64,000 bases of DNA from Xanthomonas arboricola pv. populi (GTDB lineage: Bacteria > Pseudomonadota > Gammaproteobacteria > Xanthomonadales > Xanthomonadaceae), in the NCBI RefSeq assembly GCF_002939945.1, contig NZ_MDEB01000002.1, positions 532,975 through 596,974 of the forward strand, in the 5' to 3' direction. A program made the translations under genes and the position numbers. This document shows positions 25,563 through 34,603 of the stretch, one piece after another. Position 1 is the stretch's first letter, and every line of letters begins with the position of its first letter. The notes below the pieces were generated by a model. It was given only the letters and a program-made list of their open reading frames with translations. It was not told the DNA's origin and did not search any database.

Positions 25563-26314
25563 TTCTCGGCATCCCAGGTGAAGTACTGCGACACACCGGC
25601 CGGCTTGCTGGTGTCCTTGTTGATGGTGCCGGTGACGGTACCGGCGCCATACTGCTCGCCGATCAGTGCCATTTCCCCGATCACTCCACCGGACACACGG
25701 TAGGCCTGCGCGCGGACTTTCTTTCCGCTACGCGCCTCGTTGAAGCCGAGAAACAGCAACTCGTATTCCTCGTTCGGGTTGACCAGCGCCTGCAGGCGCT
25801 CAGCAGCCCCAAATGCATACGACACCTTGATGTTCGGCGCACCGCTCACCGGGTCCACAATCGCCGAGTCAGCCGGCAGGTACAGGGCACCGTTCTTGAT
25901 GTCCCAGTCCTTGCCCTTCTCGAAGGAAGTGGAGCCGGTGGCCGGCTTGACCGCTGTGATATCGGTTGCCAGGTTGAGCAGCGGCGTGACGCCATCTTTG
26001 TAGGCCACCACCAGCTCATCCACCGCCGCGCCCGCAACGATGCTGGTCGCGGTGCCGCGCAACACGTCTGCGAAGTTGTCCGCGCTGAAGTCGTGCATGG
26101 TGAAGCTCACCTGCACCTCGGTGACGCGGTCGACCGAATTGCGGTTTCCGCCGCCGGGCTGGGTGTTGTCGAGCAGGTTGATGCGGTTGGTCTGCGGCGC
26201 AAAGCTGAAGGCCGAGCAGTTGCCGATGCCGCGGAACGGCTTGGCAGCGCCGCGCTTGCGCAGGTGGATTTCGCCGCTGCCGAGATAGCTGTAGTCAGGG
26301 GAGTTGATGGGCAT
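25559..26314 (-). CDS. Major tail tube protein
   Basis: A 251-residue protein (MPINSPDYSYLGSGEIHLRK) with features of the phage tail tube family such as the GNCSAFSFAPQTNRINLLDNTQPGGG segment, which is also found in DUF6682/Ig-less tube proteins of Xanthomonas and Burkholderia phages. It precedes the G/GT chaperones. The start is the ATG giving the conserved protein; upstream codons look non-coding. Confidence 0.85.
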   Translation of the reverse strand: MPINSPDYSYLGSGEIHLRKRGAAKPFRGIGNCSAFSFAPQTNRINLLDNTQPGGGNRNSVDRVTEVQVSFTMHDFSADNFADVLRGTATSIVAGAAVDELVVAYKDGVTPLLNLATDITAVKPATGSTSFEKGKDWDIKNGALYLPADSAIVDPVSGAPNIKVSYAFGAAERLQALVNPNEEYELLFLGFNEARSGKKVRAQAYRVSGGVIGEMALIGEQYGAGTVTGTINKDTSKPAGVSQYFTWDAEK

Positions 26315-26343
26315 GGTGTCCTCGTAGGTGCCGGCAGCCGGCG

Positions 26344-26778
26344 TCAGGTAATGGGGATATGGGATTGGTAGGTGAGCAGCGCGCCGACCCAACTCATGCC
26401 GGCTTCCGGCTTGACCGGCTCCATGGAGACGTACTGCGGAACCTGGATGCGCGGCGGGTAGCGGAACTGCTGGTCAGCCATCGCGCGCTCGACATCGGCC
26501 ACGGCTGCGTCCAGACGCGCCTGCGCGGTATCCAGAGGCGCAGGCATCTTGATCAGGATCACCAGCGTGGTGAGGCGGTGGGTGCGAACCAGCGCGGCAT
26601 CGCTAGCGCGCTCCTGCTTGGCCACCAGCGCGGTCAGCACGGCAGTGGCGTCTTCATTGACCTGGCCCGGCTCCAGGGTGAACGCGGCGCCGGCGTTGGT
26701 CTGGTAGCCACCGTCAATGCTGATGCGCTGCAGGCAGTCACCCGCGGCGGCGCGCAATGTTTCGCGTGGGCTAGCCAT
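26344..26778 (-). CDS. Tail terminator / minor tail protein U-like
   Basis: A 144-residue protein just before the tail tube gene, the normal site of the tail terminator (lambda U). LEPGQVNEDATAVLTALVAKQ, VILIKMPAP and the FRYPPRIQVPQY segment fit. Overlaps the previous gene by 8 bases. Identity mostly from position. Confidence 0.75.
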   Translation of the reverse strand: MASPRETLRAAAGDCLQRISIDGGYQTNAGAAFTLEPGQVNEDATAVLTALVAKQERASDAALVRTHRLTTLVILIKMPAPLDTAQARLDAAVADVERAMADQQFRYPPRIQVPQYVSMEPVKPEAGMSWVGALLTYQSHIPIT

Positions 26779-27094
26779 GGTCAGCTACCCACTGGCTGAT
26801 GGATTCGTCCTGACGCACGCGTTCCGCCAGCACCAGCGTTTCACCTGGCAGGACCAGGCGGCCGCGCTTGGCGGGTTCCACTTCTGCACGCTGGAACGTC
26901 ACCAGTGTGTAGCCCGTGCTGACTGGCATGATGTCGTCACCGAAGTCGCGCACGTTGCGATCGATTTGAACGGTGCAAGACACCACCGTATCTGCGCCTG
27001 GCGCCTGGTAGGCAGCAACATCCGCCATGCCGACAACCGCAAACGCGGCAAAGGCGTCATAATCAAACGCTTCGAGGAACTGGCGCTGGTTCAT
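26771..27094 (-). CDS. Head-tail joining protein (FII-like)
   Basis: A 107-residue protein, MNQRQFLEAFDYDAFAAF to WVADHG, beta-rich, between the neck and tail terminator genes. It overlaps the upstream gene by ATGA. A head-tail connector role is inferred from position and size. Confidence 0.7.
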   Translation of the reverse strand: MNQRQFLEAFDYDAFAAFAVVGMADVAAYQAPGADTVVSCTVQIDRNVRDFGDDIMPVSTGYTLVTFQRAEVEPAKRGRLVLPGETLVLAERVRQDESISQWVADHG

Positions 27095-27873
27095 ACGCCA
27101 GCTCCACGAACAGCTGATTCCAGAGCCTTCTCCAGCTCGCGATTGAAGTAGAACGGCATCAGCTTGTCCCACGTACGCTGCGCAAGGCCGAAGATGTCGT
27201 AACGCGGGCTGTAGTTGGCCTGCTTCGTGAAAATGAAGATCGAGCGAATTGCGCGGCTACGGTCGTTGCTGCGCTCATACAACCCGGGCAGCAGACGGCC
27301 TCGGCGCTTGGTCAGGACGATGTACTCGTAACTCCGTCCGAATTTGCGCGCCTCACGCCGCTGGCGCTTGGTCCGACGCTCGTTCGTCTCATTGGACACA
27401 TATCCCTGTTCGCCACCAGCGCGCAGTTGCGACAGGATCTGCCGAATCTGGCTCGAGGGCACATTGCCGAACTGATCTAGCGGAGCGCGCTTGCCTGGCA
27501 CGGCAAACGTCCCAGCCGGCATCATTCCCTTTGCCTGCAACAGAAGTTCCATGCGCTTCTTGCGGCGGGTACCGCCTTCCACCTCGGGCTGCAGGTACTT
27601 GGCTGGCGGCGTGCCCTTGAATGCCTCGTCTCGCAGGAAGATTTCGGCAAACAGGCGTCCTTTGGTCGCCTTGCGATACAGCGCCGCATTAATGGTCATC
27701 GGCGTCGGCCGGTCGAACACGCGCGGCGCCGTCCGCTTCCACACTTCGCGGATTTCAAAGGCGGTCGCATTGCAAGCCTGCATGACTGCAAACGGCAGCT
27801 GCTCACGCTCCAGGGCGGAAAACTGGCGGCCCAGCAGGTTATCGGCATCTACAGCGATGCGGATCTGGCTCAC
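27091..27873 (-). CDS. Neck / tail completion protein (lambda Z or HK97 gp10-like)
   Basis: A 260-residue basic protein. It starts with GTG at 27873, which overlaps the Rz1-like stop as GTGA. QACNATAFEIREVWKRTAPRVFDRPTPMT is typical of minor tail proteins of the Z group. A segment of Arg/Lys-rich residues follows (NERRTKRQRREARKF), and the end is amphipathic. Likely completes the tail end that joins the head. Confidence 0.78.
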   Translation of the reverse strand: MSQIRIAVDADNLLGRQFSALEREQLPFAVMQACNATAFEIREVWKRTAPRVFDRPTPMTINAALYRKATKGRLFAEIFLRDEAFKGTPPAKYLQPEVEGGTRRKKRMELLLQAKGMMPAGTFAVPGKRAPLDQFGNVPSSQIRQILSQLRAGGEQGYVSNETNERRTKRQRREARKFGRSYEYIVLTKRRGRLLPGLYERSNDRSRAIRSIFIFTKQANYSPRYDIFGLAQRTWDKLMPFYFNRELEKALESAVRGAGV

Positions 27874-28181
27874 GGGCTGCCCTCGCCCGCTGGCGTACCC
27901 TGCACCTGCTCGACCTCGCTCAGGTTGGCTTCGTAGAACTCCAGGCAGCGCTTGCGGCCGCGCGAAACATCGAGCACCTGCTCGAGGGCGCCATTCTTCA
28001 CCCAACTGCAGCGCTGCGTCAGGCGCGGTTCGATTTGCACGAAGGTGCGCACCGGCACGGCAATCACGGCCGGCGCCGGGGTCACAACCACCGGGCGTGC
28101 AGCATCCTCGCGCGTGATGCCCTTTTTGCCGCAGCCAGCCAAGGCAACGACCAACGCAATGACGAACAGAGAACGCAACAT
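27870..28181 (-). CDS. Outer-membrane spanin (Rz1-like lipoprotein)
   Basis: A 103-residue protein with a lipoprotein signal, MLRSLFVIALVVALAGC (Cys17 as lipidated residue), then a Pro/Val-rich stretch. It follows the Rz-like gene with a TGATG overlap. In two-component spanins this subunit sits in the outer membrane and completes envelope disruption. It is longer than lambda Rz1 and is not embedded in Rz. Confidence 0.82.
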   Translation of the reverse strand: MLRSLFVIALVVALAGCGKKGITREDAARPVVVTPAPAVIAVPVRTFVQIEPRLTQRCSWVKNGALEQVLDVSRGRKRCLEFYEANLSEVEQVQGTPAGEGSP

Positions 28182-28681
28182 CAGTAGCCTCCCAGGCTTG
28201 GGCACGCAGCCGCCAGCGCCTGCAGGGCCGCGTTGCACTCCGCCGGCCGCTGGTCGTATTCCTGCTTGAATGCCTTGGCGCTGCGGTCAGCTGCTGCCTT
28301 GGCGATCTCGGTCTTGTCGCGCAGACCGGCGTTGCGCTCCTGCAGCATCCGCAGCTTTTCGGCCTCGGCCTGCAACTTGGCGGCGATGGTGGCCAGCGCG
28401 GCGTCCTTGTCGGCGTTGTTGCGCTCCAGCTCGGCGCGCTTGAGCTGGGCCGCTTCCAGGGCTGCCGTGCGGTCGCTTTGGCACTGCGCCACCTGGCGCG
28501 TTACCACGATCACCTGCTGACCCTTGCGGTAGGACGTGAGCGCAGCGATCGACAGCAGCGCGGCAAGACACGCGCAGATCACCTTGAGCCGGCTGCCCGG
28601 CTTGCGCAGCCAGGTCAGCGCATCCGCCGCCCAGCCGAAGACCAGCGCCAGCAGCGCCTTGAGGAAGACCAGAATATTCAT
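28181..28681 (-). CDS. Inner-membrane spanin (Rz-like)
   Basis: A 166-residue protein with N-terminal hydrophobic segments (NILVFLKALLALVFGWAADAL and VICACLAALLSIAAL) and a long periplasmic coiled coil (about residues 60-130, rich in Ala, Glu, Lys), the layout of Rz. Followed directly by the Rz1-like lipoprotein. Overlaps both neighbours. Confidence 0.84.
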   Translation of the reverse strand: MNILVFLKALLALVFGWAADALTWLRKPGSRLKVICACLAALLSIAALTSYRKGQQVIVVTRQVAQCQSDRTAALEAAQLKRAELERNNADKDAALATIAAKLQAEAEKLRMLQERNAGLRDKTEIAKAAADRSAKAFKQEYDQRPAECNAALQALAAACPSLGGY

Positions 28682-28956
28682 CGTTCGCTCTCCCGGCGAC
28701 GCCACGGGTAGATCAGCAACACCGTCAGGCTCACGCGCACCAGCAGCACGTACCAGGGCGTGGGGGTGTGCTGCGCCAGATCGCGCAGGAAGATGCCCAG
28801 CATGCCGACGGCCAGGCCGATAAAGCAGGCGCCTCGCAGCGCCCAGGCGGCGCGATCGCTTGCGCGGTCACCCAGGTGGAACGTGTGCAGCAGCTGCCAT
28901 GTGGTGGCGCAGAACACTGCCAGCGTGCTGACCAGGCTCAGGAGGTAGATGGTCAT
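28678..28956 (-). CDS. Small membrane protein, holin or antiholin candidate
   Basis: A 92-residue protein with three hydrophobic segments (MTIYLLSLVSTLAVFCATTW; ALRGACFIGLAVGMLGIFL; WYVLLVRVSLTVLLIY), positively charged tail (RRRESER) and coupled by TGATG. The three-segment layout and lysis-cassette position suggest a class I holin or antiholin. Confidence 0.7.
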   Translation of the reverse strand: MTIYLLSLVSTLAVFCATTWQLLHTFHLGDRASDRAAWALRGACFIGLAVGMLGIFLRDLAQHTPTPWYVLLVRVSLTVLLIYPWRRRESER

Positions 28957-29417
28957 GCACCACCTCCCGCGCGGCCGGCCAGGCGATCGGACCACTTCTG
29001 CAAGGCGCCCAGGTAGTGCGGCAGCATCGGCTTGATGATGAAGCCGCTGAGCCCACTCACCGCGATCCCGATCCGGTGGATGGACGGGAAGTAGTTGGCC
29101 AGCGCCACCACGATCCATCCGGCGGCCAGGGCAAAGCCCAGCACGAACAGCCCCAGCAGGCCCACACGCAGCAGCAACGTCAACCACTGCACGCCAGGCC
29201 CGCCGCTGGGCGCGGACACCTTGCCCACGTCGATCTCACTGAGCACCAGCAGGCCGAGCAGTGCGCCGACCACCGCAGCCAAAAACCACGACTGCGGAAT
29301 CCCCAGGAACAGGTGCTCGCTGCCGGTGATCACCTCGGTGACCACCACGCTGCCGGCGCTGGTGGCTACCAACAGTGCGGCCGACTTGAGCAGTACAGTG
29401 GCGCCGCCATCCATCAT
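28953..29417 (-). CDS. Membrane protein of the lysis cassette, holin candidate
   Basis: A 154-residue protein with at least three hydrophobic segments (SAALLVATSAGSVVVTEVI; WFLAAVVGALLGLLVLS; LLLRVGLLGLFVLGFALAAG). It lies between the muramidase-type gene and another membrane protein. Which of the two is the pore-forming holin cannot be told from sequence. An ATG one codon downstream is equally possible. Confidence 0.65.
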   Translation of the reverse strand: MMDGGATVLLKSAALLVATSAGSVVVTEVITGSEHLFLGIPQSWFLAAVVGALLGLLVLSEIDVGKVSAPSGGPGVQWLTLLLRVGLLGLFVLGFALAAGWIVVALANYFPSIHRIGIAVSGLSGFIIKPMLPHYLGALQKWSDRLAGRAGGGA

Positions 29418-29842
29418 CGACGCACACCGGCCAGCTCGACGCCATCCCAGATGACCTCGTCGCCCCAGAAGTTGCCGCCGTTTTCGTGCCTGGCGATCGC
29501 CTTGGTCAACTGAAACGCTGTGGCAGGCGCCTCCACACTGATGGGCTGGTCCACATCCACGCCCAGCGCGGCGGCGACCTGGCGCGCATACGCGCCGGTG
29601 TCGTTCTCCACCGGCGGCGCCCAACGGTTGATGATGCCGCGCACGGTGCGCAGGTTGTGCTTGCGCTGATAGGTCAACAGCGTCTTGACCAAGGCACGGA
29701 AGCCGTATTCGGGCGTGTCGAACACGGCAAAGCGGGCCTCGCGTGCGCGTGCAGCCGCGGTGCGATCTTCGCCCTGCCAAGCCACGCCGGTACGATCGAT
29801 GTTGCCTGGATTGTTGTTGCGGACGCCGCGCGGCGGGGCCAT
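29414..29842 (-). CDS. Peptidoglycan-degrading enzyme, P5-like / endolysin
   Basis: A 142-residue protein with the signature GVRNNNPGNI near its start, shared with the PRD1 P5-like lytic structural family and related transglycosylases, followed by Glu-containing segments (FDTPEYGFRALVKTLLTYQ). No signal peptide, so it would need the adjacent holin. It is the likely endolysin of the lysis cassette. Overlaps the holin candidate by the TGATG arrangement. Confidence 0.8.
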   Translation of the reverse strand: MAPPRGVRNNNPGNIDRTGVAWQGEDRTAAARAREARFAVFDTPEYGFRALVKTLLTYQRKHNLRTVRGIINRWAPPVENDTGAYARQVAAALGVDVDQPISVEAPATAFQLTKAIARHENGGNFWGDEVIWDGVELAGVRR

Positions 29843-29922
29843 GTGCTGATCCTTGGGTCGAGTCGAAAAGAGCCACCACCGCCCGCGCCACCCGGGCATC
29901 TGCGTGCGGTGGTGGGTAAGGC

Positions 29923-30279
29923 TTAGGCGGCCACCGGCGCTGCGGTGCCCGGGGTGAGGCGCACCAGCACAGTCGCCGCGCCGTTGCCGGCCGCTTCGAT
30001 CGCGTAGCCGATGTTGTTGGTATCGCCGGCACCACCGGCAGCCGAGATGGCCTGCTTCGTGTCGGCGTCCCAGTTGACCGAGGCGCCGCGCGCAATCACG
30101 GCGGCCGGCAACTTGGGCAGGGCGAACACGCCCTCCACGTGGGCGGCGATAGTCTCGCCAACGGCGCCGTCTGTGACGGCGATGGCCACCAGCTTGCCGT
30201 CGGCGATCACACCGCCGCTGAGTACGGCAGCGGTGAGGGTCACGTCCAGCACGCGGCCGTCTTGGTATGCGTTTTTCAT
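29923..30279 (-). CDS. DUF2190-like head protein (decoration/stabilisation)
   Basis: A 118-residue protein starting MKNAYQDGRVLDVTLTAAV, the typical DUF2190 opening, with AVTDGAVGETIAAHVEGVFALPK and a Gly-rich end. DUF2190 proteins sit just after capsid genes and probably decorate the head. Position after the protease-capsid fusion fits. Confidence 0.82.
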   Translation of the reverse strand: MKNAYQDGRVLDVTLTAAVLSGGVIADGKLVAIAVTDGAVGETIAAHVEGVFALPKLPAAVIARGASVNWDADTKQAISAAGGAGDTNNIGYAIEAAGNGAATVLVRLTPGTAAPVAA

Positions 30280-30336
30280 GGGAAGTACTCCAGATGCGAA
30301 GAGACGCCGCACCGCGCCTGCGGTGCGGCAGGCGGT

Positions 30337-32544
30337 TTACTGGCCGGGGTTCTTGTAGATGCCGCGGTAGTCGGCGATGGCCGGCGCCGCATCCATGCGC
30401 ACCTTCCAGGCCACGCCGTCGACGGTGAACCCTTCGTGCTGCTCCAGGTACGGCGTCTGGTTGCCGTCCAGATAGCCCACCACCAAGGCATCCACGTAGG
30501 CCGAGTTGGCCAGGCCGTACCACGCCTTCGGGTCGGCCTGGTCAAGACGACCGTCGCTCTCTACTTCGAAGGTGTTGCGCACGATGTTGGGCGTGGTCTG
30601 GTTGTTGGCGCCGCCCACTGCGTACTCAGCGGCCCGCACCGTCAATGCGGCGCCGGAGAGTGCCACCGGCACCAGTAGCGTTTTCATGGGCACGCGGATG
30701 ACGTTGCCGTCGGCGTCCTTCTGCAGCGCCATGCGCGCCTGCATGGCGCTGACGCTCTCGGTGGTGATCGTCGCCGCCGGAAGCAGGTTCCCGTGGTCGG
30801 CATGGAACAGCGTCTTGCCGTCGGCCAGCCGCGGATTCTTGACGATCAGATCGAACACCGCCTTGGCCAGCGTGCGCTTTGCGGCCTGGCCCATCTTGCG
30901 CGGCACATCACTGAAGATGCCCAGGTCGTCATTGATGATGGCCTGGCGGGTGATGGTGAACAGCCGGCCCCAGGTGACGATCTGCATCGACTGCGACTGC
31001 TCGCTGAAGGTGCCCTGCTTGTACTCACCGCCCTCGCGCACGGGCAGCAGATCCGAGAACGCACCCAGGCCGACCAGATTGGTCGGCTTGAAGTCTGGCA
31101 CGCTCACAGCGCGGGTGAACTCGCTGAAGCGCTCTTCCACTTCCTGGTAGCCCTGCAGCACCGAGCGGCGTGCGGCATCGCCCAGCAGCGCCGGGAAGTC
31201 CGAGGTGGAATGGGTGAAGGCCATGCCCACGATCTCGCGCCGGTCCATGCCGCGCGGATTCACGCCGGCCTGCACCAGGCACTCGCGCGCCATCTCCGCC
31301 AGCGAATGGCCGCGGTACGGGTTGTCACCGGTGGCCTGCGCCAGGCCCACGCGCGCCTGGATCGCATTGGTCATCGCCGCGCGCACGTTGTCGCGCTGGT
31401 CGCCGCCAGCAACAACGCCGGCACGGCCGTTGAGCGGCTCACTGTTGCGGCCCATCAACGCCAGGATGTGGCGGCCCACGTTGTCGGGGGTCACCGCAGG
31501 GTCGGCGGCGGCAATGACGCCGTCCACATAGGCGCGGATCTCCGCATTGCCCATGTGCGGCTCGGCCATCGCCATGATGTCGGCGTTGCGGCCGCGCATC
31601 GCGACCAGCGCCGCTTGCACGGCGGCCGCGGCGTCTGGCGCAGCAGCGACGACCGGTGCCGGTGCAGGCGCAGGCGGCGTAGCCGTGGTGGTGGAAGCAC
31701 CCTGCCCGCCACCGGCGTTGGCGAGGATGCGGAGGTAGGTTTGTTGGGTCATAGGATCCTCGATGTGGCCAACGACGGCCGTTTGGGTGACCTCGGGAAG
31801 TGAGGCGAAAACGCTGGGGCTGAGCGCGGCGGCGATATGGCCGCGCAGCTGCGCGGCGACGGGCGCCGGCGCTTGGGTGATGGCCTGCAGGTAGCCGGTA
31901 AGAGCCACAACAGACGCGGCCTCGGCGCGGGCGGTGGCAGCGGTGTCCGCCACGCGGTCCGCAAAGCCGAACTCCACCGCCTGCGCGCCGGTGTACCAGT
32001 GGTCGGCCCCATCGGTGAGCAGCTGTTCTACCTCGGCGCGCTTGCCCGTCTTGGTGGCGTACGCCTCCAACATCGCGCCGGCATGTGCATCCAGCGCGGT
32101 GGCGTATTGGCGGAACGAGGACGCATTGCCGGCGGCGATGGTGTGCGGTGCATGCACCATCAGCAGCGAGCTGGCGTACATCACCAGCTCATCGCCGGCC
32201 ATGGCAATCAGCGAGGCAATCGAGGCGGCCTGGCCATCCACGAACACCACCTTGTGCGCGGCGTGTTGCTTGAGCGCGTTGTAGATGGCCATGCCATCGG
32301 CCACCGCGCCGCCGCCGCTGTTGATGCGCACATGAATCGTGCCGGCGGTGATCTGACCGATCTGCTCGGCCAGCTGCAGCGGGGAAACAGATTCAGACCA
32401 GAGGCTGTCGCCGATGGTCCCGTAGATCATCACCTCGGCAACGTCGGTGGCGCGGGCTTCGATCTTGAGCAGGCACGGGCCGAGCGCCGGGCCGGCATCG
32501 GCAAGCACGCGGCCCAGTGCCGCGGTCAGTGCGTGGGGTCGCAT
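30337..32544 (-). CDS. ClpP-like prohead protease fused to major capsid protein
   Basis: A 735-residue fusion. Residues about 35-200 are a ClpP/S49-like serine protease, with Ser108 in GQAASIAS and His131 in LLMVHAPH, and the INSGGGAV oxyanion-region motif. A Pro/Ala-rich linker (about 285-310) leads to a capsid domain of the Mu T/GPT-like type (from about 350), including GFTVDGVAWKVRMDAAPAIADYRGIYKNP at the end in pieces recognisable in related prophages. Self-cleavage would free the capsid protein during maturation. A fused protease-capsid is known in some prophages. Confidence 0.88.
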   Translation of the reverse strand: MRPHALTAALGRVLADAGPALGPCLLKIEARATDVAEVMIYGTIGDSLWSESVSPLQLAEQIGQITAGTIHVRINSGGGAVADGMAIYNALKQHAAHKVVFVDGQAASIASLIAMAGDELVMYASSLLMVHAPHTIAAGNASSFRQYATALDAHAGAMLEAYATKTGKRAEVEQLLTDGADHWYTGAQAVEFGFADRVADTAATARAEAASVVALTGYLQAITQAPAPVAAQLRGHIAAALSPSVFASLPEVTQTAVVGHIEDPMTQQTYLRILANAGGGQGASTTTATPPAPAPAPVVAAAPDAAAAVQAALVAMRGRNADIMAMAEPHMGNAEIRAYVDGVIAAADPAVTPDNVGRHILALMGRNSEPLNGRAGVVAGGDQRDNVRAAMTNAIQARVGLAQATGDNPYRGHSLAEMARECLVQAGVNPRGMDRREIVGMAFTHSTSDFPALLGDAARRSVLQGYQEVEERFSEFTRAVSVPDFKPTNLVGLGAFSDLLPVREGGEYKQGTFSEQSQSMQIVTWGRLFTITRQAIINDDLGIFSDVPRKMGQAAKRTLAKAVFDLIVKNPRLADGKTLFHADHGNLLPAATITTESVSAMQARMALQKDADGNVIRVPMKTLLVPVALSGAALTVRAAEYAVGGANNQTTPNIVRNTFEVESDGRLDQADPKAWYGLANSAYVDALVVGYLDGNQTPYLEQHEGFTVDGVAWKVRMDAAPAIADYRGIYKNPGQ

Positions 32545-32546
32545 AG

Positions 32547-34139
32547 TCAGATGTCCCTCAACATGTCGCGCGAAAGGTCCGCACGCAGTTGCGCGCGGGC
32601 TTCCGCAGGTGCCGGCGCGGCCGGCTGCAATTGCTGCTGCTGTTGCTGCCAGTCCTGGCGCTGCCGCAGCACTTCGTCGGGGTTGTTGCCGTATTGCAGC
32701 GTGTTCTGCTGCGGGCTCACCCAGCCGCGGTCCTCGGCCTCGCCCTTGGCGTAGGCCTCCTTGAGCGGGTCAATCCACGGCATGATCGGCCGCACGTAGG
32801 TGGAGGCGGCCAGATGCCGCAGCGTCCAGCCGCGCGGCATGCGCACCTTGCCGGATAGCACAGCCGCCTCGATAAAGCGCTGGCGCGTGGGCCGAACGAA
32901 CAAGGCAATGAAGCGCTCGGCCAGCATCAGGTAGCTGCCCCACTTTTCCACCAGCTCCTGCCGCTGTGCGGAGTAAGTGCCGTTGTAGTCCAGCGACAGG
33001 CTGGAGAAGCTCACACCAATGCCGCCGGCAGCGGCGCGCAGCTGTTCTTTGCGCCAGGTTGCCGCATTTGGGTTTGGGCGGTCGGTGCCCAGGCTCTCGA
33101 TGGATTCGCCCGGCAGCAGGTCGTCAAAGATCGCACCGGGCGCCATGCGCAACTCGCGCACGGGCACGCCCTGCTGCATCAGCGCCACACCACCCAGGCC
33201 TTCGCCCGGTGGCTGATACACCTCGCCAGACCCTTTTTTGATCTGGAACGTCATCGACGCCGCCACCTTTGCGGCGATGCGCTCCGACTCTTCGTAGTCC
33301 TTCACGTCTTCAAAGCGCGACATCGCACTGGCAAACACGCTCAAGCCACGCACCTGATGCAGTCGCTTGAGGTGGGCAATGCAGTGCATCACTTCGGCGC
33401 TCACGCGCTTGGTTTCGGTGGTCCAGCCCAGCGGGTCGCCCGGGTGCTGCTTGTACACGTGGTAGGCCACAGGGCGGCCCCATGCGTTGCGCTCCACGCC
33501 CTGCAGGATGTTGCGGGCCGGGTCGTTGAAGTCCAGCGGCACCAGATCGGCCTCCAACATCTCGATGCTGTAGGGCACGCCGCCGCCATGCTCCAGATAC
33601 GGCACACCGCCGCTCAGGTCTTGGTAGAACGCCTCGCCGTCGCGCAACCAGCTGCGTGCCAGCAACTGCTGGCACGCGCCATAGTCATGCGCGCGGGTCA
33701 CTTCGGGCGTGTCCCACCAGACGTCCCACAGCTCATCCAGCTGCAGGGCCAAGTCGCGGTTGATCGGCTGGCCTGGCAAGCGCGGTGCAGAGAGCACGTC
33801 GATGCCCGAGCCCACGGTGTTTTGCACCAGCACGTTGAGTGCGTTGTCGGCCAGGTCCAGGTCGCGCTCAAGGTGGCGCGCCTGGTCACGCAGCTGCCGG
33901 GCGTCCATGCCGGCAATCGCATTGCCACTGCCCCAGTCGCGCGCCAACTTGCGGCTGCGCGATGGGCGGGTCACCTCATGGGCGCGTGCTAGTACGCGCA
34001 ACTGCTCGTTGCGCTGGGCGAGCTCGGTTTCCTTAGCCGTGATGACATTGGCGGCGCGGGCCTCAATGGCACGCACGTTCCGGTCGTGGGAAATAGCGAC
34101 GCTCAGCCGGTCGCGGGCAACAACAGCGGTAGCCATCAA
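32547..34139 (-). CDS. Portal protein (lambda B family)
   Basis: A 530-residue protein of usual portal length. GSGIDVLSAPRLPGQ, LARSWLRDGEAFYQ and GIGVSFSSLSLDYNGTYSAQR match lambda-family portals. A Gln run (WQQQQQQLQP) occurs near the end. It forms the DNA entry vertex. It overlaps the gpW-like gene by four bases, so the first ATG at 34139 or the second at 34136 could be used. Confidence 0.92.
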   Translation of the reverse strand: MMATAVVARDRLSVAISHDRNVRAIEARAANVITAKETELAQRNEQLRVLARAHEVTRPSRSRKLARDWGSGNAIAGMDARQLRDQARHLERDLDLADNALNVLVQNTVGSGIDVLSAPRLPGQPINRDLALQLDELWDVWWDTPEVTRAHDYGACQQLLARSWLRDGEAFYQDLSGGVPYLEHGGGVPYSIEMLEADLVPLDFNDPARNILQGVERNAWGRPVAYHVYKQHPGDPLGWTTETKRVSAEVMHCIAHLKRLHQVRGLSVFASAMSRFEDVKDYEESERIAAKVAASMTFQIKKGSGEVYQPPGEGLGGVALMQQGVPVRELRMAPGAIFDDLLPGESIESLGTDRPNPNAATWRKEQLRAAAGGIGVSFSSLSLDYNGTYSAQRQELVEKWGSYLMLAERFIALFVRPTRQRFIEAAVLSGKVRMPRGWTLRHLAASTYVRPIMPWIDPLKEAYAKGEAEDRGWVSPQQNTLQYGNNPDEVLRQRQDWQQQQQQLQPAAPAPAEARAQLRADLSRDMLRDI

Positions 34140-34351
34140 GTCCGGCCACCGAAATCAACCGTCGCCCAGCGAGCGCGACGGCCAGTGCAGGCCTGCCGGT
34201 CAACGGCGGCCTGCCACTCCTGACGGCCCTTGCGGATCTCGGCCAGATCCGCGCGGGTAAGCATGCGCTCACCGAACCGAACGCTCTGCCCTTGCAGCAC
34301 GGCAATTTCTGCCTGCTGGTACATGGTGAGCATTTCCTGAGCCGTCTTCAT
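34136..34351 (-). CDS. Head-tail connector gpW-like protein
   Basis: A 71-residue protein, helical at its start (MKTAQEMLTMYQQAEIAVLQGQ) with RMLTRADLAEIRKGRQEW, the gpW family pattern. It lies just before the portal gene as in lambda-type genomes, where gpW stabilises packaged DNA. Confidence 0.85.
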   Translation of the reverse strand: MKTAQEMLTMYQQAEIAVLQGQSVRFGERMLTRADLAEIRKGRQEWQAAVDRQACTGRRARWATVDFGGRT

Positions 34352-34603
34352 GAAGAGTCAGGCTAGTGATCAACGCATCTCAAAACCAGGTAAAAACTGA
34401 GAGCACCCCTCCCCCCAACTCATTGAAATTATTACTTATTTCGAAAATTAGTCTCAACCTTTGCCAAACTACTCACGCGTACCCAATGGTGGGCTGATGC
34501 ACGAAACGAGCTGCACAAACGAATTGAGAGGTCTTGCGGGTAGACGCTTACCCAGGCTGCTATTCTGTTAGGGCAGGGGAGTTTTCATCACAAGGAGCAA
34601 CAC
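34352..34603. promoter_or_regulatory. AT-richer upstream region of the secreted cargo gene
   Basis: This 252-base gap between divergent genes is AT-richer than the neighbours, with TTATTTCGAAAATTA near its start. A TATTCT hexamer and an AAGGAG ribosome binding site precede the rightward gene. A dedicated promoter is likely but the exact elements are not certain. Confidence 0.45.
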
